Both the position numbers and the translations under genes were made by a program. A stretch of DNA of 64,000 nucleotides from Ophiura sarsii (taxonomy: Eukaryota; Echinodermata; Ophiuroidea; Amphilepidida; Ophiuridae). This document shows positions 34,736-47,300 of this stretch, piece after piece. Position 1 is the stretch's first letter. Every line of letters starts with the position of its first letter. The notes under the pieces were generated by a model, which made no database searches, was not told the DNA's origin, and worked only from the letters and a program-made list of their open reading frames with translations. Location of the stretch: positions 3,273,353 to 3,337,352 of the forward strand of contig CM069442.1 of the NCBI GenBank assembly GCA_035610835.1, written 5' to 3'.

Positions 34736-36960
34736 TTTCGGCATAACAAGCGCATAACAAGGGATAATAAAGCGATAAAAACATATTAAGGTAATGAAAA
34801 TGCGTTAAAAACAAATAACAATATTAAAACACGAATGTATGCAATGACAAGCAATACAAATTGCTGTGCACTAAAACAAACAAAATACTCGAAAGAAGAC
34901 CAACTTCAAGATATTGGTTAGTAATTTCAATCTTTTAAAAAAAAATTTTTTGAAAACCTAAATAATTCCACAATCTTACCAAGAATTTTTCCAAACTTAG
35001 AAAATAAAGAAAAAAATCAAATTCGAAAAAATGTCTATACAGGTTTTTTCCCCGTGTCCATACTACTATAGTAGTACTACTAGTAGTAGTACTAGTAGTA
35101 GTCAATTAATCTAGGGTGCCCTATTTTGGTTCTATTCTATGTTAGCCCCTACATCCCGATACAGAACGATAGTTGCAGGGTATAGTTCAACGGTTCAAGA
35201 ACCCTTACCTAAAAAATACCCGAAACCTTATTTCTCATCATGGCAATTAGCTATTCCATTTTATACCGGATTTAACTAATAATAGAGAAAAGCAAAAACT
35301 ACAAAACCACTGACGCCGTGAATGATTTTTCATCAACTCCCCGTTACAATATTTTATATTATTGGTCGTGTCCGTATGGTGCTCAAATGCATGGTCGGTG
35401 AATCGTTTTATGCTTTTGGGCATGCTTTGGGTTAGCAAGCACACAGTACGCCTCACATCATCAGTCATAGATTTTCTCTCTCTCTACCAGCATATAAATC
35501 GATAAAAATACGAAACTGAATAATACATCCAACTCGTCATCCCATGCAAGGCAACGCAACATCACACAACAATGCTCACCACTCACCGTCAAACAAAAAT
35601 CGAATGTGATAAAACAAAAATCGACGCGCAGCCACCACTACACCGACTGACTCAAATGTGGAATAATATTACTCTTTACAACGGATATGACATTACACCG
35701 GTAGTTTTTGAATGAGTCTATCACGGCTGGGACACTTGTTGGAAACCACGAATGGAACTATATATTAAGGAATATTATTATCAAGTTGAATCTACTAGAC
35801 TCCTTGGTTTGGTTTGGGCGAGGTGAGGAAAGCACCAATCAATGGGGCGACAGTTTCTATCCATTTAAATCGAACGTAAACAACATGGCGTAACAATAGA
35901 ACATAGGTAAGTTTCAATACACATTTTTATGTTTGTGTGTTTTTCGCCTTAACAAAATCTACTCTCGCTTTTTACACTTGCGGAGTGAAACTCTCCAGCA
36001 ATTGCTAGGTAACATTAGATAATTTACAGTGAACTTTTGAAGTATATTTAATGTAAATAACTTGGTGACAACAACGTAAAGTTTGAGGTACTATGTCATT
36101 TCCAGCTCAGTTTAAAAAGACGACGCTACCATCTCAAGGACTCTGTATCGATTTTCAAGTCCGTTCTAACTGCTTGCCATGTTTTGTTTGTTAATGGCAT
36201 TAAATAGGGTATGAATGATGTGTATCGTTTGTTTTGTACAGTGTTTTAAGTGTAGGTGTATATATTATAGATACTTGAATTTGCTAATTGTGTTTTCCCG
36301 GGTATTTTCATATCATGCTCTCAGCATAGTAAGAGTATATTTGCATATAAATGACATGTATGTACAATTGTACATCAAAACAAATTTGATCGGTCTGAGT
36401 TCCGAGATGTTTGTCTGCCATGAAAATGTTACGTGTTAATATATAATGTGTGCAGTTTTATGATTTTGATGAATGGAGTAGTGATACATGGTGATGAGGC
36501 ATAATGATTCACTATACCATTTATGCAGGTTTGGCCAAAATACTAATAATACCGAATTTAACACTTTTATAATACGAAATGAATAAACACTCGATTAACA
36601 CAATGTTCCTATAGGGCAATACAAGTAATGCAATTGGTTAAAGCAATTTAGTTTCAATGGCTGTGCCAGCATCATATTTTTTTTTTGGGGGGGGGGGGGG
36701 GCGAAAGAGGCAAGACATTTCTTTAGGGGGCATGGAGAAAAGAAGATACGAGCAAATTATTTTGCCATTTTACGTCTAATTCTAACTTATTTGGTATGAA
36801 AATGCGCGCTTGCTCGCAACAAGCTAAAATCGTCAAATTTGGTCTAGTTTATACTCATTTGGTAAGAAAATGCGATTATTTTTGTCTTCTCCATCTTATG
36901 CTAAAATTGTCAAATGTTGTCTAATTTTAACCAAATTATTTTTTTTGTGGGGGAGAGGGA
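34736..36960. other. Long stretch without a gene
   Basis: Two simple features stand out: an AGT/ACT trinucleotide stretch at 35066-35101 and a T10 tract running directly into G15 at 36677-36701. Several open frames of 60-75 codons lie here but none shows a recognisable domain, so I call no gene. Confidence 0.4.
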
Positions 36961-37161
36961 TGCCACTGTTTTATAGTTGTGGTTTATACAGGGTGTCCAA
37001 AAATGATTTATACCGCGTTCGAAACAATATTAAAATATAAAAACAATACTATAGTCCAAATCATAATACCTGCAGTATAAAAGGGGAAGTTTCCTACACG
37101 TATGGCATGACATTATTGAAAATCGCTGGAAATCGGTTTTTCACTTTTAGCGTATCAATTG

Positions 37162-37222
37162 ATAATAATAATAATAATACTAATAATGATAACACTAATA
37201 ATAATAATAATAATAATAATAA
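37162..37222. repeat. AAT trinucleotide microsatellite
   Basis: About 20 AAT/TAA units with a few interruptions (ACT, GATAAC). It lies at the edge of an AT-rich region and accounts for the poly-Asn and poly-Leu frames seen on the two strands. Confidence 0.9.
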
Positions 37223-37330
37223 TGTGGATTTGTATTTCGCACAAATCCACCAAAATGCCGCTCTAGGCGCGTTACACAAAATATCTTACATTACAACATA
37301 ATTTTACTTACACAACTTAATCTACAATAA

Positions 37331-38010
37331 TTTAATATGAGCAATTCCACACTAAAGCAGACATGACACTCCAAAATTAAAATGTGTGCTATCATGACAA
37401 ATTTGGTGTCAAATGAAAGCTGAAACCTTACATTTTTCAGATTTAAATCCGATTTTCACATTTTATCCATTTCAGTCCAGAAATCTGGGATTTTGTGAAA
37501 ATCTGTTTTTTTCCCCAAAAAAAGTGAAATATGAACATTCAATTTAAACCGATCCTGCACATCATTAAATATATTTTAGTCACATAAAATCCAGTAATAT
37601 GATCAAATAGACAGTGAAAAACCAATAGAAAATGTGTTTTTGTGTTTTGTGTTTTAAGCTTCAGCGACTCCTAATAATTTTGGCTTCTAAAATGTCCTTC
37701 TGTCGCACTAAAAATACATTTTTTAGTATAAAAAAAACAAAAATTGCAACATGAACTTTATTTAAAGTTTATATACAAAGCTAGTTTATACAGGCCTAAC
37801 ATGGCCTACTTTCCAACAATAATAATCTTTTTTGTTAATTATAATTAATAATACATGTATGTCCTTCCGTCGCTTTTTCTACGACGGAAGGACAACATTC
37901 ATGCACCTAATTTAATGTATTAATAGATCTCATGATATATAAAAACCAAACTTCTTGTGTGTGTGTATGTTGTCAGGTGCTGTCTTGTTGAGACTCTTCT
38001 CCTTCATGGT
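37331..38010. other. Spacer with CTTCCGTCG motifs
   Basis: No gene recognised. The stretch contains a TGTCCTTCTGTCGC motif at 37693 and the hairpin at 37860-37894. Both belong to a motif set continuing to 39396. Confidence 0.5.
37860..37894. other. 13 bp perfect hairpin of the CTTCCGTCG motif
   Basis: TGTCCTTCCGTCG at 37860-37872 is followed, after a 9-base spacer, by its exact reverse complement at 37882-37894. Further copies of the half-motif occur at 37693, 39003, 39016, 39211 and 39383. Role unknown: it could be a protein-binding site or part of a decayed mobile element. Confidence 0.6.
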
Positions 38011-38055
38011 AATTTGGCAACCCATTTCATATTTCTGTGACAGAATTGTGACATT

Positions 38056-38960
38056 ATGAAAGATATATGGGAAAATGATGAATTACACATTCATATTTTC
38101 CAAAAATACTTGGTCAAAATACTTGGTCAAAATATGAAATGGGTTGCCGAATTGAGCAGTCATGAAATGGTTAGAGAATTTAAATATCTCGGTGTCAAAT
38201 TTGATAGTACCATGTCTTGGTTATCACATATAGATTACTTAGCAAAAAATGTTTCCAGGAGAATTGGTGTTATTCGTCGTGTAAAGCATTTTCTTCCACA
38301 TCCAACTCTTGTGATGTTATCCAATTCTCTTGTGATTCCTCATTTTGATTATGCCAGCCCAGTATGGTCCAACTGTTCAAATTCTTATCAAGCAAGACTT
38401 CAAGTCTTACACAACCGTTTAGCCAGAACAATATTATCTGCTGATATTAGAACACCAATAAATGACATGATGAACTTACTTCATTGGGCAAAACTAAGTG
38501 ATAGATGGAAAATTCAAATACTTATTATTTTATTCAAATGTTTAAAAGATATAAGTCCAACCTATTTATCATCTAATTTTGAATTTGTACATAACTATCA
38601 CAATCATACTACCAGGAATCATTCAAGTAATACTTTAATTATTCCTAAAATCAACTCAAATTCTGGTATGCGCACTTTTCTTTACAGATCTGGTCATCTG
38701 TGGAACAATTTATCACCATCTATTCGTATTGATTTAGAAAATATGTCACTCGGTCAATTCAAATCATATATTTCCACTGTATCATAATTGAATAATTTGT
38801 ATTATAATTTGTATTATATTTAAACACTGTTATTTGTTATTTTGATGTATTTATGTATGTATCGAAATGAGGGCCTGCTTGGAAAGCAGTGCAAGTCACT
38901 GAAGCATATTACCCTCAATAAAGAAAGCATTAATAAATAAATAAATAAATAAATAATAAA
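38056..38960 (+). pseudogene. LINE RT C-terminal fragment with 3' tail
   Basis: An open frame to the stop at 38787 encodes the part of a non-LTR reverse transcriptase after the catalytic palm. Blocks seen are FKYLGVKFDSTMSW, the SLVIPHFDYASPVW motif, LQVLHNRLARTI and, near the end, SGHLWNNLSPSIR. Similarity begins around codon 28, so the ATG at 38056 is chance. The frame is followed by a 3' untranslated stretch and an AATAA-type tail ending near 38960. The RT active site is absent, so this is a 5'-truncated dead copy. A second, more decayed copy of the same family is at 58211-59221. Just upstream, 38012-38035 is the inverted complement of 38126-38150. Confidence 0.8.
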
Positions 38961-39632
38961 AATAGAAATTGGTCACTATTGGATACTATTGGATATTCCA
39001 TTGGTCCTTCCGTTGTGTCCTTCCGTCACAAAATGTTAATCTACTTAAAGCATTGTATTTATATTACCGATTAAGTTTTTAGGAAATTAAAAACTGCATT
39101 GTGTAGCTAACACTCTATTATTATAGTGTACCAAAATTAAAACTTTTACTCTTAAAATTCAAAGAGTTTTCATAAATACCATGATCCGTGTGAAACACAT
39201 GTCGATTTTTCGTCCTTCCGTCGCAGACCTACTTATAAGTATGCGTAATACAGAAACGAAAAATAAAATAAAAGTGAAAATTGAAGGTACTTGCTCACAG
39301 ACATAATTTGTGATATTTGTTTGATTCTGTTATTAAGTGTTTGTGATATTCATGTGTGCATGTTGAATAAAGTGAGCTCAACCGTCCTTCCGTCGCGGTG
39401 AAATTGCCCATATAAAAGATATAAATATACAACGTAATAATATAATAATGATATGAATAATAATATCCATAAATGATGAGTCAACCTTTAGGCAATAGGC
39501 ATTTTTTAATTATTAATAATAATAATTAGTAAATAATAATATCATAATTTAAAACTTTCACAAAAATTAATATACAAAATATATACCAAATTGAAAAAGG
39601 AATATAATATAGCCAAAAAACACACATTAGTA
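38961..39632. other. AT-rich spacer with CTTCCGTCG motifs
   Basis: The motif occurs at 39003-39015, 39016-39028, 39211-39224 and 39383-39396. Nothing else was recognised. Confidence 0.5.
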
Positions 39633-40135
39633 TGGTAAAAAGCATCACCCTGTGTCAAATGAGTTTTTAAATACGTTTTAAACTGTGCCATAGATGTGCT
39701 GAATCCAACATGAACGGATAAGGCAGTGGCGTAGCTCAGGGGGGGGGGGGGGCAGGGGGGGGGGCAAATGCCCCCCCTGACGAAAAAATCCAATTTGAGC
39801 CCCCGCCCCCCACCCCTCTAAAAAAAAAAAAGGGGTGAGAAAAAAAGGAAATAGGAAAAAATTGAGACAAAAGACCGAGGTTATTAGGCAAATAGAAGGC
39901 AAAATTGTAAATGTAGTACATTTACTGTGCGATATTTTTGGACTGTGCGATTTTTTTTTGGACTGTGCGAAATTTTTTGAGCCCCCCCACTTACGTGAAA
40001 TTCACGAGGTAAGTGACTAGAATTTTTTTGGGGGCAACCTTTTACGAAAATTTTAGAAATCTTGCCCCCCCTGAAAAAAATCCTAGCTACGCCACTGGGG
40101 TAAGGTGTTCCAAAGACGTTGCGCTGCAATTGAAA
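39633..40135 (-). pseudogene. LINE RT C-terminal fragment split by a hAT-like element
   Basis: On the minus strand, bases near 40135-40106 encode RSFSIAAQRLWNTLP, a highly typical end block of non-LTR RT proteins. The frame then runs into the inserted element and resumes on its other side (39723 leftward) as LSVHVGFSTSMAQFKTYLKT, again typical of this C-terminus. The two halves fit together once the element and one target duplication are ignored. Only the last 45-50 residues of the original protein are left. Its family is not identified. Confidence 0.7.
39724..40097. mobile_element. hAT-like MITE with 8 bp target duplication
   Basis: The ends are CAGTGGCGTAGCTCAGG and, on the other strand, CAGTGGCGTAGCTAGGA. 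The flanks are GGATAAGG on the left and GGGTAAGG on the right, an 8 bp duplication with one difference, as hAT transposases make. The interior contains long G and C runs and no protein. It interrupts an older LINE fragment. Solo ends of similar elements occur at 50162 and 58097. Confidence 0.8.
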
Positions 40136-40350
40136 ATGATCTGCTCCCCCCCCCCCCACCCCCCTTAGCTCCCCAAGGGGGTTTGGAACGAGGTTCACAC
40201 TGAAACTTCGAAACTGCTGAATAATTCGCTCATACCAGTCAAATATTGCTTTATAAAACAACACAAACAATTGATATCAATTAACTTTGTAGTGAAAATT
40301 GAAAGTGGACACAGCAAGCATAATTGACTGCACATATTATGGCGTATAAT

Positions 40351-40819
40351 TAACTGCTCACAAAAAGTATCGAAACACTTAGAAATTATCCAATATATAA
40401 CGGCTCGAAAAGGTATGCATTAATCGAAGCAAATAACCAAGTGCATAATTTTGTTCTGCGTATTTTGACAGCTCAATCGTTGAGATACGATGTTGCGGAG
40501 CGGAGTTATTGTCATTTCGATGATCGTGGGTCCAGTTTCCAAGGTGACACTCATCCCTATTGAAAATCACGAATCTGATCATTCTAAACAGTAATGCAAA
40601 CCTCTTTCTATAGGGTGATTGTCACTTTTGAAACTGGACCCACGACCATTGAAATGACAATAACTCCGCTCTGCAACATCGTATCTCATCGATCGAGGTG
40701 TCAAAATACGCAGAACAAAATTATGCACTTGGTTATTTGCTTCGATTAATGCATACCCTTTCGAGCCGTTATATATTGGATCATTTCTAAGTGTTTCGAT
40801 ACTTTTTGTGAGCAGTTTA
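40351..40819. mobile_element. Fold-back element with about 210 bp arms
   Basis: The left end TAACTGCTCACAAAAAGTAT and the reverse complement of the right end TAAACTGCTCACAAAAAGTA open two arms that match for about 210 bases (landmarks GGCTCGAAAAGG, CGCAGAACAAAATTATG and GGACCCACGA). The spacer is about 50 bases. A TA-type target is plausible, which would suggest the Tc1/mariner superfamily, but no transposase is present. Confidence 0.8.
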
Positions 40820-42692
40820 TACTGCTAATGCGGTAAATTCAAATGCATGTTCCCTGCCTGATGAACCAGTTGTTTGCATACGTTACACGAACAGAATGAT
40901 ACACACTGATAATAAATACTGTACATAATTAAGAACCGAAATCAAAACCATAAAAAGTTCCCATACCATTTTCTTGATAGGTCACAAGCCAATCAATATA
41001 AACATTATGGTTATCTTCAAATAAATTCTCGAATATCGGTTCTTAGTTTATGCTCAGAAATGTTTTTAGTTCATACAAAAATATCAGAACTAGGAATACG
41101 CACAACTATCTGATTTCCAGGTTACACCACCACCTCATGATATGATAACTTTTAATGTGTTTTGGACATGATGCTAATTAAATATTCAAATAATACGTAA
41201 ATGAGGTTATATTACCAAATTGTTCTTATATAAATACACGTATTAACGGCAAGGCTTCTATGCACAAGTGACACCAAACTTGACTTTATTGGAAGAAAGC
41301 GGTGTTGTTATTGTTATTTTGAGGGCATTAACAAATCCACTAAGCATTTCTGAGAAACGAACCTTCGCGCTGACGGTCACGAAATCACTGGAGATGGCCT
41401 TACTAAACATGCTAAAGCCCATATTACACATTAATTACGCCTGTAAATAGAGATGTTTCGCCCAGATGTTACAAGGGGAATATGAGTGAATTTATAACTC
41501 CAACTGAGGTAACCGTGCCCGAAACTATCTATAGTGCACTGATCTATGAGAAAGTTTGAAAGGATTATTTTGCTGTAGTAGACCAGTAGAATAGAGGTTT
41601 ATCCATGATGTACAGTCAATAGTTAGGTCACCCAAGCCCTATATAAAAGCTATGAAGATTGTTAAACGGGGTCAGTAGTCACAAACATGCACAAACACAA
41701 TAGTCGAACGACCTTGCTATTGTCAAAACTCCCTACACAGAGGACTGCAGTGCAAATCTGTACGATGTTCGCCATGTAATGTCTATGGCGCCTAATGGCG
41801 GATTTCATTCCGTGGTATGAAGCTATGAAGTTTCCGTGGTCTTCGCTATCTCCAAGCAGATAGAGCAATACGTACACTGATTTTTTTGTAGACGAGGGTT
41901 CATTTCATGATTTGGTGAGGTTTAGAATGAGTTAGGATTCCTGTAATTTCGAAGACCACAGAATTTCAAAACGTGAATTTTCCAACATTTTATGACATAA
42001 ATTTGGTCACAAAACGTGTTTAATACTATACATTTTACCGATCTGCAGATGTTATTGACCCTCCTCTAAAATTCTACGTGATTTTTAGCACGTTTCTCAG
42101 TTTTTGAGATGCCCAAATAGACCATTTTCCGAAGCTATATCTAGCAAATATTACAGTCACTGATACTCCATTGTTTTCTTGCGTATAACAAAATATGACA
42201 TGCAGCGTGACCTCCCTACTGACTGAACAGACTACTATACAAAGGAAGGGGAATTACACCCGGTCTACTCTACAGTCAGTGTGCTTGCCGTCTAATTGAT
42301 GAGTTCAGAGTTTTTATTCACCAAACATATATAATCAAGCAATGAAACAAGGAAAATGGTTGGCTGACCAAGTAAGAGCACAGCTCGTAGTCGTATTAAA
42401 GGCCTTGTCCACCCTTACAAAAAAGAGAGGCGCAGGACAGCTACAACATGAAAGACGTAAGACAAGGTGCAAGACGCAGGCAATACAAGGACAAGTGTGG
42501 ACAAACGACAATGTTGGCAAAGGCAATGCTACATAATGAATAAGATGTTGAATTCAAAGTCATGAAAGTACATATATAGTATAATTATGTTGTATACAAT
42601 AATAATAATGTTAACACTAACTGTAGACGTAATAATAGCGAGATAGATTATATAATAGCTATTAATGGTATTGAGATAACAAATACTGTTTA
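40820..42692. other. Long stretch without a gene
   Basis: I looked at both strands and saw no recognisable protein, RNA or repeat here. Short open frames (60-71 codons) show no domain. A host intron or intergenic DNA is equally possible. Confidence 0.4.
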
Positions 42693-43425
42693 TTATATTA
42701 AACTTAAAAGTGATGAGTGAGGTACTATTTTAATATCGGAACTAATTTTATACCAAAGAATTGGTCCCTGACTCCTGATTGAATTGCGGGCCAAATCTGT
42801 GTTGAAGTTTGGCGGTCGGAAATTATTAGAGGACCTAATGGTGTAAGCGTGAATCATGTTAATTTTAACAAAATAGTTGGAGAAAATATTTGGGAGAAGG
42901 TTGTTGTAAAACCTGTACATGAAGATAGCTGTGTGGAGTTTATGAATATCATATATAGTGAGACTATTAAATGAGGCAAAGAGAGGTGGTGTGTGAGCAA
43001 GAAAATTTGAATTTGAACAGATACGAATGATTTTCTTTTGTTTAGATGAATGCAATTAAGGTTGCAATTATTTTGATCTGCCCAAATTATATTGCAATAT
43101 AGGACATGTGGTAAAACTAAACTATTATAAAGGGAATATAAAGTACTATGCGGTAACAAAATTTTAAGTCTAAACAAAATTCCAGAATATTTAGAGACAA
43201 TATTTTTGATATAAATAGTATGTTGCTTCCAAGTAAGAGATTCGTCGAGATTGACACCTAAAAATTTGATGCAAGCAACTTTTGAAATAGGAGTTTTGTC
43301 AATGTTTATATCCGGGTCATGATAAATACGATTGCTATACCTAAGCCTATACCTGTTCTTAAAAATCATATATTTTGATTTGTTTATATTCAGTGATAAT
43401 CTATTCCATGAACCGTGTTACCAAA
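42693..43425 (-). pseudogene. Frameshifted LINE RT remnant
   Basis: Reading leftward, the first part encodes WNRLSLNINKSKYMIF (the LxLNxxKTK block near the end of the RT palm), then CIKFLGVNLDESLTWKQH and YNSLVLPHVLYCNIIW. Around 43050 the reading shifts frame. The second frame (42693-43055) continues with KIIRICSNSNFLAHTPPLF and ends with SQGPILWYKISSDIK. Together they form about 230 residues of the post-palm part of a CR1/L2-type RT. The catalytic FADD block is missing. It is distinct from the 38 kb fragment. Confidence 0.75.
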
Positions 43426-43493
43426 TTGGCCTACATATCATCATGATATTATCGTATTCAAACAGGTGTAGGCCTATCTTCTTTCTGAAAATC

Positions 43494-43766
43494 TTAAGGG
43501 GGACTCGTACTCAAGGAAGTCACTTTATGAATTTTGTGAGTGCTGTAGTTTTTGAACTATGACTCAAAAAAGTGAATTTTGTGATTTTCTATTAAAAACA
43601 AATCAATATTTGTTGTCAAAATTGACGCCAAATTTGGATTCTCTGATCCATTTCCTTTCCAAAAATGTATACTTTTATATGCATTTGATTAATAGTTCAA
43701 TAATTTAACAGCACTCACAGAATTCAAAAAAATCAAATCAAAAACTTCCTTGAGTCCCCCGTTTAA
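43494..43766. mobile_element. TTAA-flanked MITE, family C
   Basis: The element is bounded by TTAA on both sides. Its ends are GGGGGACTCGTACTCAAGGA and, on the other strand, ACGGGGGACTCAAGGAAGT, an inverted repeat with a small indel. It is AT-rich inside and has no protein. piggyBac-type mobilisation is inferred from the TTAA only. Confidence 0.65.
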
Positions 43767-44390
43767 AACGCAGTTATTCTTCTTCTTGACAAGATGGTAG
43801 CCAATCCGTTACCATGGACATGGTTATATTGATAATCATCATAACCTCTCTATAATATAGCTATTGAACTCAAATTTGGAAAAACTGTATTTATATGGTG
43901 CATTCTCCACATAGAAACATATCGGGCCCAAAATCGAATCACCCTCACAATCTACTATTTAAAAGTATTTCTTGCACCCATATAATGGACAACAAACTTA
44001 GAAATTAGACACATCAATGCTCGCGCGCTGATGTTGATGTGTTAATAATGGCACGACCCCGCAAGGGAGTGCTATTGTAAGCATATCCACAATTGCGCAA
44101 GTGCATTGATTTTTCTAATTTAAAACATACGCACGTACTTGACCTAATTCCCCGACCTAATTCATACACGACACTATACAAATTAAAAACGATTAGAGCA
44201 TTATTTTGATATGTAATAACGAGTTAAAAAACGTGTAACGTGTAGACATATAAAGATAATTACTTTCCAAGAAGCCTCATGCTCGGCCCGGGGCTAGGAT
44301 TTAATTATTGATGCATACTAATTATACGATAATTTTGATTAATTATTTTCGTATAAAAACGGTTATTAATATAGCCTAATTATAATTACT
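43767..44390. other. Spacer before the hairpin-headed array
   Basis: Nothing recognised. It is AT-rich, with a short CGCGCG patch near 44020. Confidence 0.35.
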
Positions 44391-47300
44391 AGCGGCACGC
44401 CCGTCCTGCGGACGGGCTCTCCCGCTAGGGAGTAGGGCCTACCAGATAGACATCTACAAAAATAAAGTGTTGAAAATTTATAACGAAACACATAGGAATA
44501 GAACAATATTTAAAACATTTTTCAAATTCAAAATTCAAAAGTTTTTAAATTTAAATTAATTTTTGTTGTTGAAAATTACCCCCCGCCCGCACACGCCCCG
44601 TGGCATATTTCAACACCAAGGCCTAAACCTTAACCATCTCCCGTACCCCACCCGTCCCTCCCCCTCCCTGTCCCCTCCCGGCCCGCCCCCGTCCAGTGGC
44701 ATATCCGTTACGCAATTTAGCATCACATTTTTTCATTAACCCCCCTGTCTCCCAAACCACATTACATCATTACACACAACCCCCATTCGTCACCGCCCCG
44801 CCCGCCCCTCCCCGTGGCATACCTCAACTTCAAAGCCCAAAGTTCCCCGCCCGCAATTTATCTCAACGCCAAGGCCTAACCTTAACTATCTCCCGTAGCG
44901 CGGCGTACTTCTCCAATATTTGTCCGCCCGCGTGTCACATACAGTATCAAATCCCACATCTGACACCATCGTTACGCAATTTAATAATACATTTCTTTAT
45001 TAACCCCATCCCAAACTACATAACCATAACATAACCTAGGCGCTAAAGGGATCATTACACACAACCTCTAACCGCCCCGCCCCCGCCCCGTGGCTTATGC
45101 AACCCCAAGGCCTAAACCGAAACCAACTCCCGTGGCGCAGCGTATTTCTCCAATATTTGCCCGCCCGCGTGTGTAGGGGTGCGTGGGTGTAGTGCGCGTG
45201 CGCGTTTATTTTGCATGGCGCACTGCTGCGCGCTATGTGTAACGCGCGCCGACTGCATGGTTACAGTGTACGCAGAGAAAAACAAACATGGCCCGTAGAA
45301 ATTAGTCTCAAAAGCCGGGCTGAAAAGGCCTAAATTGGACATCATTTTGCTCATATCTCGGTCAATTCTGTACGGTTTTCGGCCATTTATAGCTTATAAC
45401 CCGTGTCCGGTCTTTATTTAGTATCAGTGAAATATTCACGGCTTTAAAATGCAAAATGAGAAAGCCTTTTCAGGATACACACATACATACATACATACAT
45501 ACACACATACAACATACGTTGAATTATAGTAAGACTAGCGGCACGCCCGTCCTTCGGACGGGCTTTCCCGCTAGGGAGTAGGGCCTACCAGATAGAACAC
45601 CTACAAAATAAAACAACTTAAAGTGTTGGAAAATTTATAACGAAACTCATAGGAATAGAACAATATTTAAAACATTTTGTTTTAAATCAAAAGGTTTTGT
45701 AGTAGGCCTAATTCAAAAGTTTTCAAATTTCAATTAAAAAACTTGAAAAAGCACCTCCCCCACCCCCCCCCCCCCCCCCGCCCACCCACGCCCCGTGGCA
45801 TATTTCAACTCCAAGGCTTAAACCTTAACCATCTCCCGTAACCCATCCGTCCCTCCCCCGCCCGCCCGCCCCCGCCCCGTGGCATATCCGTTACGCAATT
45901 TACAATTTAGCACAGTATCAAATCCCACATCTGACACCATCGATGTGCAATTTAATAATACATTTCTTTATTAACCCCATCCCAAACCACATAACCCTAA
46001 CATGGGCCATAAGAGGATCATTACACACAACCCCTAACCCGTCACCCGCTCCCGCCCCCGCCACGTGGCTTATGCAACCCCAAGGCCTAAACCGTAACCA
46101 ACTCCCGTGGCGCAGCGTATTTCTCCAATATTTGCCCGCCCGCCTTTGTAGGCGTGCGTGGGTGTAGTGCGTGCGCGTTTATTTTGCATGGCGCACTGCG
46201 ACGCGTTTTGTGTTACGCGCGCCGACTGCATGGTTACAGTGTACGCAGAGAAAAACAAACATGGCCCGTAAAAAATAGTCTCAAAAGCCGGTAAATTGCC
46301 ATAATTTTGCTCATATCTCGGTCAATTCTGTACGGTTTTCGGCCATTTATAGCTTATAACACTCACATTATAATCATCTTTTATCAGTGCAATGTTCACG
46401 GCGTTTAGTTGCAAACTGAGAGAGCCTTTTATGGATACATACATACATACATACACCATACGGCGAATTATAGTAAGACTAGCGGGACGCCCGTTCTTCG
46501 AACGGGCTCCCGCTAGTAAGTAGCGCCTATCAGACAGAACCCCGGTGAAATAACACATAAGTAGCTATACGAAAATTTGTCTCGAAATTGGTAAGAATAC
46601 ATATAATGCATAGGCCTATTTCCTTACCTGAAATTGCCGCCCCCGCACCGTGGTTATCTCAACACCCAAGGCCTATAAAACCTTTTAAGGTTTAAAACCA
46701 TCTCCCCAAGCTGTATCCCCTGGTTTATACTTTTAACCACACTATTTCCTTCCACTTCGTGACTCTCCCTGTTAGTGTTACGCACTTTAGTATCACATTT
46801 CTTCATTAACTCCCTACCTCCCAAACCTCATTACTTCGTGGCCTCCCCTCGCCCGCCCGCCCCGTACTGTGCGATCTAAACCTTCAAGGCCTAAATTAAC
46901 CAACTCCCGTATAGCGTTCTTCAGTAACCCCTTGCATCCCAAACCTCATTACTTCATGGCCTCCCCTCGCCCAAGCCCCCCCCCCCCCCCCAACCCCCCA
47001 ACCCCCTCGCCCTCGCCCCCCCCCCCCCTTCCCGGGGCCTTCCCCTGCCGTCTCTTGCCCGCCGTCCCCGCCCTACCGCCCGCCCGTGTGCTTATAAACA
47101 TTCAAGGCCTAAATTAACTAACTCCCGTAGCGCAGCGTATTTCTCCAATATTTCCCGCTCGCCGCGTGTAGGCGTGCGTGGGTGTAGTGCGTGTGAGCGT
47201 TTATTTTGCACGGCGCACAACGCCGCGTTATGTGTTAGGCGCCGAATGCATGGTTGCAATACGCATGGAGATAAACAAAAAAAACACGGCCCGTATCCAT

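Noticed and set aside
37094..37301. Poly-Asn and poly-Leu frames
   Set aside because: Translation of the AAT microsatellite on both strands.
39542..39921. Proline- and glycine-rich frames near 39.7 kb
   Set aside because: They are translations of the G and C runs inside the hAT-like element.
40820..42692. Short frames at 41268, 41662 and 42342 as possible host genes
   Set aside because: They are 60-71 codons, without domains, splice context or similarity that I recognise.
44391..44430. Helitron 3' end (hairpin followed by CTAG)
   Set aside because: The CTAG is part of the stem itself, more sequence of the same unit follows the hairpin, and the unit has a microsatellite tail, so the Helitron layout does not fit.
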